From the NCBI GenBank assembly GCA_963846925.1, contig CAWJXW010000014.1, positions 434,001-498,000 on the forward strand: 64,000 bases of DNA, given 5' to 3'. Below, piece after piece: positions 29,512-39,752 of the stretch. The translations under genes were made by a program, and so were the position numbers. The first letter of the stretch is position 1, and each line of letters opens with the position of its first letter. A model generated the notes under the pieces. That model worked only from the letters and a program-made list of their open reading frames with translations. It searched no databases and was not told the origin of the DNA. Origin of the DNA: JAQBQB01 sp963846925 (GTDB taxonomy: Bacteria > Gemmatimonadota > Gemmatimonadetes > Gemmatimonadales > Gemmatimonadaceae).

Positions 29512-30294
29512 ATGATCACGTTCACCGAGAATCGACCGCTCCAGACGATGGCAACGGCCGTGAGCGCGGGAAAGGAGATGAAAGTTGGCGACCTCGCCAA
29601 ACGGACCGGGCTTTCCGTTCGAACGCTGCACTACTATGACGAGATCGGCCTGCTGCAGCCGCACGACGTCACGTCGTCGGGGCACCGGGTCTACGGCGCC
29701 GGCGAGCTGGCGCGTCTTCAACGGATCAAGTCACTCCGGCAGCTCGGGTTCAGCCTCGACGAGATTCGCGCCTGTCTCGATGCGCCGGAATTCTCGGCCC
29801 ATCGAGTGATCGAGTTGCACATCAAGCGGCTGCGCGAGCAGATCGGCGAGCAGGAACGCCTCGTCGGGCTGCTCGAGACGCTCGACGCGAGCTTCGAGGC
29901 CGGAACGATCGCGTCGCCCGACGAGCTGATTCGCGCGATCGAGAGCATGACCTCGCTCGAGCGCGAGTTCACGCCGGAAGAATGGACGGAGATCAAAGAG
30001 CGTGGCGAGCGGCTCGGGCGCGATCACGTTCGCTCCGTCGAGCGCGAATGGCCGGCGCTCATCGCGCGGATGCGCGCGGCCATGCTGCGCGGCGACGATC
30101 CCGCGGGTGCCGACGTCGCGCGGCTCGCGAGTCGATGGCGCGAGCTCGTACGCGAGTTCACCGGCGGGAATCCGGAGATCGCGCGGAAGGTCCGCGCCGG
30201 CTACCTGAACGAGCCCGATCGAATGAAGCGAGCGGGTCTCGATCCGGCCCTCTTCGCCTACGCGAATCGGGCGATTCGCGCGCTCGACCGGTAG
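29512..30294 (+). CDS. MerR-family transcriptional regulator with TipAS-like effector domain
   Basis: 260 residues. The winged-helix domain reads KVGDLAKRTGLSVRTLHYYDEIGLL...GHRVYGAGELARL, followed by a coiled-coil helix and a TipAS-like ligand domain (about residues 130-255, EEWTEIKERGERLG ... GNPEIARKVRAGYL). The promoter at 29475-29505 places the transcription start at about 29512, so the first ATG would be leaderless. A second ATG at 29578 matches the common family start MKVGDLAKR but has GGAG touching it, too close for a normal ribosome site. It probably autoregulates through the operator and may also control the divergent GNAT gene. Inducer unknown. Confidence 0.9.
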   Translation: MITFTENRPLQTMATAVSAGKEMKVGDLAKRTGLSVRTLHYYDEIGLLQPHDVTSSGHRVYGAGELARLQRIKSLRQLGFSLDEIRACLDAPEFSAHRVIELHIKRLREQIGEQERLVGLLETLDASFEAGTIASPDELIRAIESMTSLEREFTPEEWTEIKERGERLGRDHVRSVEREWPALIARMRAAMLRGDDPAGADVARLASRWRELVREFTGGNPEIARKVRAGYLNEPDRMKRAGLDPALFAYANRAIRALDR

Positions 30295-30317
30295 GCCTGG
30301 TCGAGCGCCGGGAACGG

Positions 30318-31202
30318 CTAGATCGCGCCGTTGAAGGTGTCGCAGTCCTTCGGTTGACCCGAGTCGAAACCGCGCCGGAACCACTGCACGCGCTGCGCCG
30401 AAGATCCGTGCGTAAACGTGTCGGTGTTCACGTGGCCAGTCGTCTGGCGCTCGATGCGGTCGTCTCCCACCGCCGCAGCCGCGTTCAAGCCCGACTCCAA
30501 ATCTCCGGGTTCGAGGATTCCCTCGCCCTGAGTCGCGTGGCCCCACACGCCGGCGAAGCAGTCCGCCTGCAGCTCGAGACGCACTGAGAGATCGTTCGCA
30601 GCCGACGGATCGCGCTGCTGCGCACGACGCACCGATGCGTCGATGCCGAGGAGGTGCTGCACATGATGACCCAGCTCGTGCGTGAGGACGTACGCCTGCG
30701 CGAACTCCCCGGGCGCGCCAAAGCGTGAGCGCAGCTCGTCGAAGAAGGCGAGGTCGATGTACAGCTTCTGATCGACGGGACAATAGAACGGGCCCATCGC
30801 CGTCTGGCCGACGCCGCAGCCGGTCTGCGTCGCATCGCGAAAGAGAACGAGCTTCGCGTTTCGCCATGGCGTGCCCGTGGTCGCCGGAAGGATTTTGGCC
30901 CAGGTCGCTTCGGCCGTGTCGAGCACGAAAGAAACGAACTGAACTTCTTTCGCTTCCTCTGGAGACTCGTTGACCGGCGCGCCGGGGCCGTTGGGTCCGC
31001 CAGGTCCGAGCGATCCAGCTGCGCTGGCGCCGGCCGAGTATGGGTTGGGATTCACGTTGTCGGACACGAAATCCCGTCCGAAGATCAAGCTCAGCACTAT
31101 CAGGATAACCGTGCCTCCGAGGCCGACGTGCACGGGGCCGATGCCCCCCGAACCTCGGCGGTCCTCGATGTTCCCGCTCTCACCACCGGGAGTCCAACGC
31201 AT
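30318..31202 (-). CDS. YpfJ/KPN_02809-type neutral zinc metallopeptidase
   Basis: 294 residues. A short cytoplasmic start is followed by one helix (GGTVILIVLSLIFGRDF), a Gly/Pro/Asn-rich linker and the catalytic domain. The zinc motif is LTHELGHHVQHLLG, with the third ligand in LELQADCFAGVW. Two Cys pairs (TGCGVG/FYCPVD) may form a disulfide in the exported domain. ATG at 31202 has GGAGG five bases ahead. The family is widespread; its substrate is not known. Confidence 0.92.
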   Translation of the reverse strand: MRWTPGGESGNIEDRRGSGGIGPVHVGLGGTVILIVLSLIFGRDFVSDNVNPNPYSAGASAAGSLGPGGPNGPGAPVNESPEEAKEVQFVSFVLDTAEATWAKILPATTGTPWRNAKLVLFRDATQTGCGVGQTAMGPFYCPVDQKLYIDLAFFDELRSRFGAPGEFAQAYVLTHELGHHVQHLLGIDASVRRAQQRDPSAANDLSVRLELQADCFAGVWGHATQGEGILEPGDLESGLNAAAAVGDDRIERQTTGHVNTDTFTHGSSAQRVQWFRRGFDSGQPKDCDTFNGAI

Positions 31203-31302
31203 CCTAGCCTCCGTGTCCTGCCCGCGAGTCAGTGACTGCCCTTTCAGCCGTTGTCGGAGACTCGCTTCTTCATCAATCGGGCCACGGCCCTTCGATGAGA
31301 AG

Positions 31303-32313
31303 TCACGCGGGTTCGAATCGACTCATGTCCTGAGCCTTCCGAACGGCGCGCAGGGCCGTGTTTCCGGCGACGATCGCTCCGAGCACGATGTAGATGTAGA
31401 AAGTATAAAAACGCCACCAGAGGAGGGCGGCCGCGAAGAAGCGATGGGCCGATGACGTTCGCCAGCGCGGCGCGGAACGCCAGTTCCACGGCGCCGCCGC
31501 CTCCGGGTGCCGGCACGATCGCCGCGCCGTAGAGGAGTCCGAGGGGCCAGAGCGCGAGCGGCGCGAGGGGCGCGTCTGCGCCGGCGCCGAGGACGAGCGC
31601 GGGAAGTACGCACAAGTCGCATCGCGACATGCATCACCGACATGAAGTACGCGCCTACCGCCCACCGCAACTCGATGTGCCGCATCCGGTCGACCGTCGA
31701 ACGCACTTGGGTGAACCAGCCATGGATCTTGCTCCATCGCTTGCCGCCCAGCCGAAGACGGATCGCCCACTGTGGGGGCGTGTCGTCCACGTGCCGGCGC
31801 GCGAGGACGACGGCGATCACGCCGACGCCGATCACGAACCCCGCGTACAGGCCGACGACGCCGACGAGCGCCTTCAATACGAAGCCGGCGTGCCGGAAGA
31901 CGATCGCGACCACGAGCACCACCGTCGCCAGCGACAGGGACTCCAGAAACAACTCGGCGAACAGCACGACGAGCGCGCTCGACGTCTCGACGCCCGATTC
32001 AGCGAGGACGAGGAATCGCGCCGGCTCGGCGCCCAGACCGCGCCGGCGTGATCGACGCGCCGAAATCGCCGGCCAGCGTCGTGCGCACCGCGGTCATGAA
32101 CCCGAGCTCGATGTGGGCCGCCTTGGCGCTCCACTGGATTTTCCACGACCGGGTGAGGATCTCGAACAGGACGGCCGCGATCGCCAGAAGATGCGCGTCG
32201 AGCGGCAGGCGAATCGTGCTTCCGGCGCGCCACCAACGGACGATGAAGAACGTGGAGACGCCGATCACCGCCGCGAACGACGCGATGGTGAACGCCCAGC
32301 GCTTCCAGTTCAC
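31303..32313 (-). CDS. Flippase-like (lysylphosphatidylglycerol synthase TM region, UPF0104) membrane protein, frameshifted as read
   Basis: About 335 codons. It starts with FTIASFAAVIGVSTFFIVRWW. The frames then continue through GDFGASITPARSG, LFAELFLESLSLATVVLVV and VPAPGGGGAVE, ending FYTFYIYIVLGAIVAGN. The family marker PxPGGxGAxE is visible. These proteins have 6-8 helices and act as lipid-linked substrate flippases or the membrane half of lysyl-PG synthases. Three frame changes (near 32040, 31640 and 31440) are needed to join the pieces, so residue-level detail is uncertain. Confidence 0.75.
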
Positions 32314-32438
32314 GCTGGCTCGCGGGGAGGGAGCACTTTCACGAGGTTCGACATGCGCGCATGGTTAACACTCGCATGCTATTCCACGTGCCTGCACTGC
32401 CACAAGCCCCTCGGCCGAAACTACGCCCTGGAACAATA

Positions 32439-32471
32439 GAAACGCCCCGCGAAATGTTCGCGGGGCGTTTC
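32439..32471. terminator. Bidirectional terminator downstream of the zinc metalloprotease
   Basis: Perfect 13-bp stem GAAACGCCCCGCG / CGCGGGGCGTTTC with a seven-base loop, bounded by AAA and TTT. On the minus strand it follows the metalloprotease stop by about 60 bases. Confidence 0.85.
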
Positions 32472-32481
32472 CCTTCGAGAA

Positions 32482-32510
32482 CCTCTGCGTCCTCTGCGTC
32501 TCTGCGGTGG
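32482..32510 (+). repeat. 9-bp direct repeat CCTCTGCGT
   Basis: CCTCTGCGT occurs twice in tandem and is followed by CTCTGCGGTGG, between the terminator and the metalloprotease stop. Confidence 0.65.
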
Positions 32511-32529
32511 AGTAGTTGTAGCCGCCTGC

Positions 32530-35286
32530 CTACCACTTCACGCCCGGCGGGTTGATTCCTTCTTCGTCCGCCGCGCCGGCGCTCGCCGCCGCAGCCGGCT
32601 TGAGGATGTGGCTGATCTGCTGACGCGCGTCGTCGATGTGCCGCTTGGTCGGCACGTCGGTCGCGCGCTTCGCCGCCGCGGCCAACTCCGCGTCGAGCGT
32701 CTTCAGCTCGCCGCGCAGCATCGCCTTGATCTCGCCGGTGTTCGCCGCCGGAGCCGCGCCGCCGCGGCCACCACCGCCGCCACCGCCACGGCCGCCCGCC
32801 GCCGCACCAGCTGCCGGCGGATTGATCTTGTTGCCGACGTCCGTGAGATACGCGCGCTGCACGCCACGGCGATAGATGTCGATCTTCACCGGCGCCGTGC
32901 CATAGAGCTCGGTCCACACGCCGTGCCGAAGATCGCTCAGCATCTCCGTCAGCGTGTACACCTCGGACGAATTCTTCGCCAGCGCTTCGTTCTCGATGAG
33001 CCGCGTGAGCTTGCCGTCGTTGAGCAGCGCGTTGATCGCCGACGACTGCGCGGCCGTTACGCGCGTGACCTCACCGTCCGGCTCGATCTTGCGGAGGATG
33101 TCCGTGTCGATGAGCCACGTCGGCGTCTGGAAGGAATTCTCGGCGAGGAACTTCATCGCCGCTTGCTGCTTGCGCCTTGGGCACGGGCACGAACCGCACG
33201 CCCGGCTGGTCGCCGTACTTCTCCTGCGAATTCATGCCGCCGACCAGATTCGCGACGTGTCCGAGCTCGGTGCGGTACTGGCCGATCTCGCGGTTGTACA
33301 ACTCGGCGAGAACGTCGAAGTCGTCGGTCGGTTTGACCGTCGCCGACTCGATCCACTGCATGTTGCGCCGAAGGTTCTTGAAGCCGAGCTCAGTGGCGCG
33401 GACCGGATCGGCGTCGCCGACGGCCTCCGTCTCATCGCCCGGATCGGAACCGAACGCGCCGCTCGTCGAGAAGCGGAGCCACGGCTTGGAATCCTGCTCG
33501 CGCGCCCACTGGTCCAACACCGTGCGCTTCGCCTCGGCGGAACGAATCAGCTCGGCGCCGGTGTGGCTGTTCGTGCCCTGCTGCGCGACCGACATCGGCG
33601 CGGCGATCGGCGCGTAGCCCCAGTGCGTCGCCCAGATGTCGTACGGACCGATGCGCGGGATGAGCAGCTCGGCCGGCACGTGGTCTTCGGGCTGCACCAC
33701 GTAGTTGAAGCGCGAGTAGTCCATCAGCGTCGCGACGTGACCCATGCGGCGCAGGAAGTCGGGATTGCGAATGCTGTCGAGCGGATACTGCGAGCTGGAC
33801 TTCATGTTGTGCTGGAAGCCGATCGTGTGCCCGACTTCGTGCGCGAGCACGTACTCGAGCAGCCGCCCCATGAGCGAATCGGGGTAAGGGAACGTCCGCG
33901 CGCGCGGATCGTTCGCCGCGGCCTGCGTGAAGTACCACGTGCGCGCCAGGTTCTGAACGTTGTGATAGAACTGGATGTGCGCTTCGAGGATCTCACCCGA
34001 GCGCGGGTCGTGGACGTTCGGGCCGCTCGCGTTCTCGGTCGTCGAGGGGAGCCAGCGCACGACGGAGTAGCGCGCGTCTTCCGGCGACCAGTCGGGATCG
34101 TTCGTCGGCGCGTCCTTGGCGATGATCGCGTGGCTGAAGCCCGCCGCCTCGAACGCCGGCTGCCAATCTTCGATCGCCTTCTTCAGATACGGACGCCACT
34201 TCATCGGCGTGTTGGCGTCGAGGTAGTACACGATCGGCTTGACCGGATCGGAGACCGCCGCGTTCGGATCCTTCTTCTCGAGACGATAGCGCGTGATGAA
34301 GCAGCGGGTGTTGCTCGCCATGCGCTGCTCGTCGGCCGCGTAGTCCGTCACGGTGAGCGAGAAGTAGCCCACGCGGTTGTCGCAAATCCGCGGCTCCATC
34401 GGCACGTCTGGGAGGCGATGGAAGCTGTACGACATGACGATCGTCGCCGTCGGCGCGCTGAAGCCCGCGCCGCCGCGTCCGGCGCCACGTCCGCCGGCCG
34501 GAGCCGCGCCGCGACCGGCGTTCCCCTGCTGCAGCGTGAGCGTCGAGTAGACGTTCACGTTGTCCGGGAACGCGGCCGACCGCTCGACCCACGAACGCGT
34601 CGCGTCGATGGTGTAGCCCGCGCCGATGCGCTGCGCGGGTGAGAGCTCGGTCGGCGGCTGCGTGAAGAGGCGCGACACGTCGATGACCGCGGAGCTGTCC
34701 GGGCCGTACGCTTCCACGTTGAAGATCGCCAGCACCGGGTGAACGTTCGACGCGTTCACCGCGCCCGCGACCGGCGACAGCGTGTCGCTCGCCATGATCT
34801 CGTTCGAGATGCCGCGCAGCAGCACGCGGTTGTCGCGCCGCTCGAATTGCAGCACGCGGTTGCCCGCCGCCTGTCCGTCGTAGCCGGCGCCGAGCGCCGT
34901 CTGCGCGATCTCCTGAACGAGGAGGATGTCCTTGTTCATCTGGCTGCGCGGGATCTCGAACAGCAGCCGGTCGCCGATGCGAATGCGTCTTGAAGAATCC
35001 AGTCTTGGTCTGCGCCTGCGCGGTGACGACGCGGTTGTACGGCTGCGGATTCGCGTTCGCGCCCTGAGCCCCGGCGTTGCCGCCGCCTCGTCCTCCGCGG
35101 CCAACTCCGCCGCCCGCCGGTCGGCGCTTCGCCGGTGTCGGTTGGGACATTCGCCGGAGCTTGTTGCGCGGTGGGTCGCGTCGGGGCCGGCGCGGGTGCC
35201 GGGGCAGGTGGGGTCTTGGTGGTGCAGCCGATCGCGACGATCGCCGCGGTGGCGGACCCCAAGACGAAGAGGGAGCTCGTTCGCAT
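32530..35286 (-). CDS. Large secreted zinc metalloprotease (DUF5117/DUF4953 type), frameshifted as read
   Basis: About 918 codons. The lipoprotein signal ends AAIVAIGCTTK, followed by a Pro/Ala and Gly-rich linker. The N-terminal module includes GDRLLFEIPRSQMNKDILLV and MSYSFHRLPDVPMEPRICDN. The peptidase part has the extended zinc motif HEVGHTIGFQHNM and LMDYSRFNYV (methionine-turn region), with the C-terminal domain WIESATVKPTDDFDVLAELYNREIG in parts. A Gly/Ala-rich stretch lies near the end. Frame changes lie near 35100, 34985 and 33160. Members are abundant in Bacteroidota and Gemmatimonadota; their substrates are poorly known. Confidence 0.88.
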
Positions 35287-35390
35287 GGATACAGCCCTGA
35301 TTGTGGAGGAGTGGGGACGAAGCGTCCCCGTTTACTTACTGCTCATACCACGAACGGGCTCGTTGGTCAAATCGCTGCGCTCACCGAGCG

Positions 35391-35423
35391 AAAAGGCCCC
35401 TGCATCAGATTGATTCAGGGGCC
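35391..35423 (-). terminator. Intrinsic terminator of the PadR/permease operon
   Basis: On the minus strand GGCCCCTG, a 13-base loop and CAGGGGCC are followed by TTTT, about 35 bases after the permease stop. Confidence 0.8.
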
Positions 35424-35457
35424 ACCGACACCGGCGTAGTCGCTGCGGCCGGGGCTG

Positions 35458-38181
35458 CTATCCGCCGCGGAGAACGTCCATCGGCTCGATTCGGGCGGCC
35501 CGCCGGGCGGGGACGTAGCTGGCCACCACGGCCACCGCGCCGAGAAGGGCGACGACCCCCGCAAAGGCGACCGGATCGGACGCGCTGATCGAATAGAGCA
35601 TATGCGTGAGCAGGCGCGTCGTCGCGAAGGCGCCGACGACCCCGACGAGGGCCCCGACGGTCGCGAGCATCAACCCGTGCCGGATCACGAGACCAAGGAT
35701 GTCGCCGGAGCGCGCCCCGAGCGCGACCCGGATGCTGATCTCCCGGCCGCGTTGCGCGACCAGATACGAGATCACGCTGTACACGCCGAGCGCCGCCAAA
35801 AGGAGCGCCAACGTGCCGAAGACGCCGACCAGTGTCAGCATGAAGCGCTGGGTCGTCACCGACGCCGCCACGGCCTCATCCATCGTCGAATAACGAGCTG
35901 GGATGTCCGGCCGAGCTCGCCGCAGCTCGCGTCGCATCGTCGTGAGCGTCGCGCCGGGCGTCGACGTGACCATCACCACGCTGAACTGGCCGCCGTTCCC
36001 CGGACGCTGACGGTAGTAGCCGTAGATCATCGGCGTCACATCCGTCGACGGGCCGCCGTCGCGCACGTCGCCGACCACGCCGACGATCGTCATCGGCGTC
36101 ACGTCGCCGTCCATGTTTCCGAACTCCACCACTTTGCCGATCGCGCTCTCGTTCGGCCATCGGGATTTGGCCAGCGACGCGTTGATCACGGCGACGTGCG
36201 GCGCATCGCGACGGTCGCGGTCGTCGAAGAGCCGGCCGGCCACGAGGGGAATCCCGATTGTCTTGAAGTAGTCGGCGCTCGCAAGACGATAGTACGCGTC
36301 GCCCGTTCGAGACTTGTCCTTGAACATCCGCTCGAAGTCGGACGGTTGGAGCTTTTCGGACGCGCTCTCGAGTACGAGGAAGCCGCCGTCTGCGCCGCCG
36401 CCGCTGAGCGGTGTGTTGCTGACGGCGCCCACGGCGCTGACGCCGGGTGTGCGCCGAGCCAACGCCATGACGTCGTCGAGTAGCTGGCTCCTGCGTGCGA
36501 TTCGCTCGTCGGCCGGCGAAAAGAAGTCCCCCGCCTCCGTCACGAGCGTGATCACCGCAACGCCCTGCGTGCGGAAACCGGCGTCCGACGTGATCAGTCG
36601 CATGAAGCTGCGCCCAAGCACGCCTGCCGCGACCATCAGAACGACCGTCATCGAGAGCTGCACGACGACGAGCGCGCTGCGCATCCCATAGCTCGCCACC
36701 CCGCCGCTCTGCGACCGCTGCGACTGGGAGAGCGCCGCGCGCAGATCGCCGCGGGCACCACGCCACGCCGCCACCAGCCCGAGCCCAACCGCGACGATCA
36801 AAGAGACCGCGATCGCGAACACCATGACGCGCCAATCAACGCTCAACTCCGACAGCCGAGGGATGGACGTCGGGCGCAGCACGAGCAGCAACTTCGCTCC
36901 GCCGAACGCCAGCGCGAGGCCCCCGGCGCACCCTAACAGCGAGAGAAGCGCCGCCTCGATGAGCAGCTGCTGTATGAGACGACCACGCCCGGCTCCGAGG
37001 GCGACGCGCACCGCGAGCTCCCCCTCACGCGCCGCCATTCGCGCCACCATCAGATTGACCACGTTCGTGCACGCGATGAGCAGGAGCACGCCCGACGCGC
37101 CGAACAGCAGAAGCAGGATCGGCCGAATCTGTCCGACGATTTGATCGCGGAGCGGTACGACGGTCCCGTCGACAGTGTAGGTATACTCGCCGACCTGCGC
37201 CTTCAGCTGGCGGAGAACGAGCGAGACGTCCTGCCGCGCCTGGTCGATCGTGACGTTCGGCTTCACGCGCGCAAGGAGCCTCCAGTTGCCCGCGGTATAG
37301 CTCGGGTACCGTACTTCGGTCTCGCGCGCGAGGAATACGTCGGTCTGCGGCGGATACTCGAGCCCTTTCGGCAGTACGCCGACAACCGTGATCGACGACG
37401 AGCCGCTCGGGAGCTTCGCGCCGATCGCCCTGTTCTTTCCGGCGAAGAGCCGTTGCCAGAGCGCGTAGCTGATCACGGCCGCCTTGGGCGCGCCGCGCTG
37501 CTGCTCTTCGGGCACGAAGAAACGGCCCGCGGCTGGTTTCACGCCGAGCACGTCGAAGAACTGACTGCTGACCCACGACGCCGACAGCCGCATCGCCTCG
37601 CCGTCGTTCGACACCGTCACGTAGTAGGAATTCATCTCGGCGATCGCCGAAAGCGATCGATTCCGCTCCGCGATCGCCTCGAACGTGGGGTCGGCGAAGT
37701 TGCGCAGCACGTCGCCCTTCGCGTTCAACCCGGTGACCTGCACGATGCGGTCGGGCGCCGGGAACGGCAGCGCTTTGAGCAGCACGCCGTTCACGACGCT
37801 GAACAGCGCCGTCGTCGCGCCGATGCCGAGGGCGAGCGTCAACGCCGCCGCGAACGAGAAACCCGGCGACTTCTTGATCTGTCGAACCGCGACGCGAGCG
37901 TCCTGCATCATGCTTTCCACTCGTTCGGCCGTGTGCATTCGCTGCATATGCGCCCTCTCGATGTCGTGACAGTAGGTTCGCAGATCGTCGACGTCCCCGA
38001 ATCGCCGCAGCGCCTCGGCGCGCGCTTCGTCGTACGGCACGCCCTCCGCGACGAGCCGCGCGACGCGCCGCTCGACGTGAAACGCGACCTCGTCGTCGAG
38101 ATCTCGCGCGAGCCGGTCCTCCGTGGACGGAAGCCGAAAGACGCGCCGGACGCCGCTCGGGGTGGGGGTGGGGGGACGCAC
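35458..38181 (-). CDS. MacB/FtsX-type ABC permease of the duplicated-orphan (ADOP) kind
   Basis: 907 residues. The ADOP N-terminal segment (RLARDLDDEVAFHVERRVARLVAEG, RRFGDVDDLRTYC, in parts) comes first. One membrane helix (FAAALTLALGIGATTALFSV), a MacB periplasmic core, a three-helix FtsX block, a second periplasmic core and a final FtsX block follow, ending PARRAARIEPMDVLRGG. No ATP-binding protein is encoded beside it, as usual for this class, so it is called orphan. GTG at 38181 lies two bases after the PadR stop, so they form one operon ending at the terminator at 35391. The transported substrate is unknown. Confidence 0.9.
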   Translation of the reverse strand: MRPPTPTPSGVRRVFRLPSTEDRLARDLDDEVAFHVERRVARLVAEGVPYDEARAEALRRFGDVDDLRTYCHDIERAHMQRMHTAERVESMMQDARVAVRQIKKSPGFSFAAALTLALGIGATTALFSVVNGVLLKALPFPAPDRIVQVTGLNAKGDVLRNFADPTFEAIAERNRSLSAIAEMNSYYVTVSNDGEAMRLSASWVSSQFFDVLGVKPAAGRFFVPEEQQRGAPKAAVISYALWQRLFAGKNRAIGAKLPSGSSSITVVGVLPKGLEYPPQTDVFLARETEVRYPSYTAGNWRLLARVKPNVTIDQARQDVSLVLRQLKAQVGEYTYTVDGTVVPLRDQIVGQIRPILLLLFGASGVLLLIACTNVVNLMVARMAAREGELAVRVALGAGRGRLIQQLLIEAALLSLLGCAGGLALAFGGAKLLLVLRPTSIPRLSELSVDWRVMVFAIAVSLIVAVGLGLVAAWRGARGDLRAALSQSQRSQSGGVASYGMRSALVVVQLSMTVVLMVAAGVLGRSFMRLITSDAGFRTQGVAVITLVTEAGDFFSPADERIARRSQLLDDVMALARRTPGVSAVGAVSNTPLSGGGADGGFLVLESASEKLQPSDFERMFKDKSRTGDAYYRLASADYFKTIGIPLVAGRLFDDRDRRDAPHVAVINASLAKSRWPNESAIGKVVEFGNMDGDVTPMTIVGVVGDVRDGGPSTDVTPMIYGYYRQRPGNGGQFSVVMVTSTPGATLTTMRRELRRARPDIPARYSTMDEAVAASVTTQRFMLTLVGVFGTLALLLAALGVYSVISYLVAQRGREISIRVALGARSGDILGLVIRHGLMLATVGALVGVVGAFATTRLLTHMLYSISASDPVAFAGVVALLGAVAVVASYVPARRAARIEPMDVLRGG

Positions 38182-38183
38182 GG

Positions 38184-38516
38184 TCAGTTCGCCTCGAGAA
38201 TCCTGCCGACCGCGCTCGCGTATCGCCGCCATGTCGCGGTCTCGGCGCGGAGTTGCGCGCGTCCGCGCTGGGTGAGCGAGTAGTACTTCGCTTTGCGGTT
38301 GTTTTCGGAGACGCCCCACTCGGCCTCGATCGCGCCGCCGTCCTCGAGGCGGTGCAGCGCCTTGTAAAGAGCCGCGTCGACGATCACGAGATCGCCGTCG
38401 CCGTGCCGTTCGATCCATTCGCTCACGGCGTAGCCGTGCAGCGCACCGAGGGAGAGGGCCTTGAGCACGAGAACGTCGAGCGTCCCGTGCAGCAAATCGC
38501 TGGCGTCGCGGGGCAT
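38184..38516 (-). CDS. PadR-family transcriptional regulator
   Basis: 110 residues. The winged helix reads LLHGTLDVLVLKALSLGALHGYAVSEWIE, then VDAALYKALHRLEDGGAIEAEW and NRKAKYYSLTQRGRAQL. A short basic helix ends the protein. PadR genes next to ADOP permeases are a recurring pair in Acidobacteriota and Gemmatimonadota, and it probably controls its own operon. Confidence 0.94.
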   Translation of the reverse strand: MPRDASDLLHGTLDVLVLKALSLGALHGYAVSEWIERHGDGDLVIVDAALYKALHRLEDGGAIEAEWGVSENNRKAKYYSLTQRGRAQLRAETATWRRYASAVGRILEAN

Positions 38517-38587
38517 CTGGCTCCACTAACGAGGTTGGTGCAAGAACTCGTACGGCGTTGGACGCCGCGAGGATTCAATTGGTTTAA

Positions 38588-38619
38588 ACGGGTGGACCGG
38601 TGGACCGGTGGACCGTCGG
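38588..38619 (-). repeat. 8-bp tandem array CCACCGGT, four units, abutting the methyltransferase stop codon
   Basis: Four units lie between PadR and the methyltransferase, two perfect and two altered at the ends. On the minus strand the TAG stop of the methyltransferase is followed directly by CCGACGGTCCACCGGT. Confidence 0.85.
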
Positions 38620-39612
38620 CTAGCCTACACGCCTGGCGTAGAGCTCGAACCAGGGGGCCACGGCCGGGTCGTACCGCGCGCCGGATCGGAGCAGATGCTT
38701 GAAGACCAGCTCTTCGACGCGCGCCCAAGGCCGCGTCCATTCGTCGGCGAGACGCGGAAGCACGTCGCCCTCCACGCACGTCACGCGGAACCCCACGTCG
38801 CGCAGCATCCGGCCAAGCGCACCCGGCGTGAAGCCAAACCGATACGGGAACGAGAGCAGGTTGTTTTGCGCGAGGGTCGATCGGGCGAGCCCGCGCCGGA
38901 GGCGGCTGCGACTCGTGAGGTCGTTGCGAAGCCGCGCGTACACGCCGCCGTTCGGGACGCGAAGCGCCAACGTGCCATCCGGCCGCAACATGCGCCACGC
39001 GGCCTCAGCCGCCGCGCGCGGGTCGCCGAGCTGGTCGAAGGTGTTCCAGATGGCGACGACGTCGAAGAGCCGGCGTGCGCGATACGTCCCGAAGTCGCCG
39101 TCCTCGACACTGAATCCGAGCGATCGGGTGAACGCGTTGACCGCCGGGCTCACGTCGAGCCCCTCGAATCGCATTCCGTCGTCGCGAGCGGCGGCGAGAA
39201 ACGCTCCGGCGTAGCTCCCGACCTCGAGGCCGCTGCACCGGCGCCCGAGCACCCGTCGCAACCGACGCACCTGCGATCGGGCGGCGCCGTACTGCGCGGT
39301 GTGCAGGGCGCGAAGGGCGTCCGGCGACGGCGCCGAGCGCCGATACACGTCGACGAGCTCGCGCGCCGGCTCGGCCGGACTGCGGTACACGAGCCCGCAG
39401 TCGCGGCACTTCACGACGCGGAGCGGAGGATTCTCCGAAAACGTGACCCGATCGACGAGTCGAGTCGTTGGCGTGTCGACGCGAAGGCGACGGGCGTGAT
39501 ACGCCCACAGCGCCTCGATCTCGTCGCGGACACTTCGGTGATCCGCGACGACCGCGTTCTCGACTCCACCGCAAACGACGCAGCGATTGGCATCGGATGG
39601 TTGCGCTCGCAC
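38620..39612 (-). CDS. SAM-dependent methyltransferase with N-terminal Cys-pair zinc site
   Basis: About 330 residues. Two Cys pairs, CVVCGG and CRDCGLVYRSP, form a zinc-ribbon-like head. The class I methyltransferase domain has SGLEVGSYAGAFLAAARDDG (SAM motif I), FEGLDVSP, FDVVAIWNTFDQLGDP and a C-terminal cap. Such zinc-headed enzymes often act on sugars or lipid-linked glycans. GTG at 39612 follows GGGGGG and leaves room for the divergent promoter; a longer frame reaches 39744 but adds an unlikely Arg-rich segment. It is divergent from the BNR protein. Confidence 0.82.
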   Translation of the reverse strand: MRAQPSDANRCVVCGGVENAVVADHRSVRDEIEALWAYHARRLRVDTPTTRLVDRVTFSENPPLRVVKCRDCGLVYRSPAEPARELVDVYRRSAPSPDALRALHTAQYGAARSQVRRLRRVLGRRCSGLEVGSYAGAFLAAARDDGMRFEGLDVSPAVNAFTRSLGFSVEDGDFGTYRARRLFDVVAIWNTFDQLGDPRAAAEAAWRMLRPDGTLALRVPNGGVYARLRNDLTSRSRLRRGLARSTLAQNNLLSFPYRFGFTPGALGRMLRDVGFRVTCVEGDVLPRLADEWTRPWARVEELVFKHLLRSGARYDPAVAPWFELYARRVG

Positions 39613-39752
39613 GCCCCCCAGAGGTGCAGGGCGGGTGCCGCCTGTGTTCAAGGGGCGGTGTGCATGGCCAGATCGTGCGAAAACGGATAGGCTACACTCG
39701 AACCCGTTTTCTCCCGCACGAACCGCCCACCGCCCCGACCGCACGAGATCAA

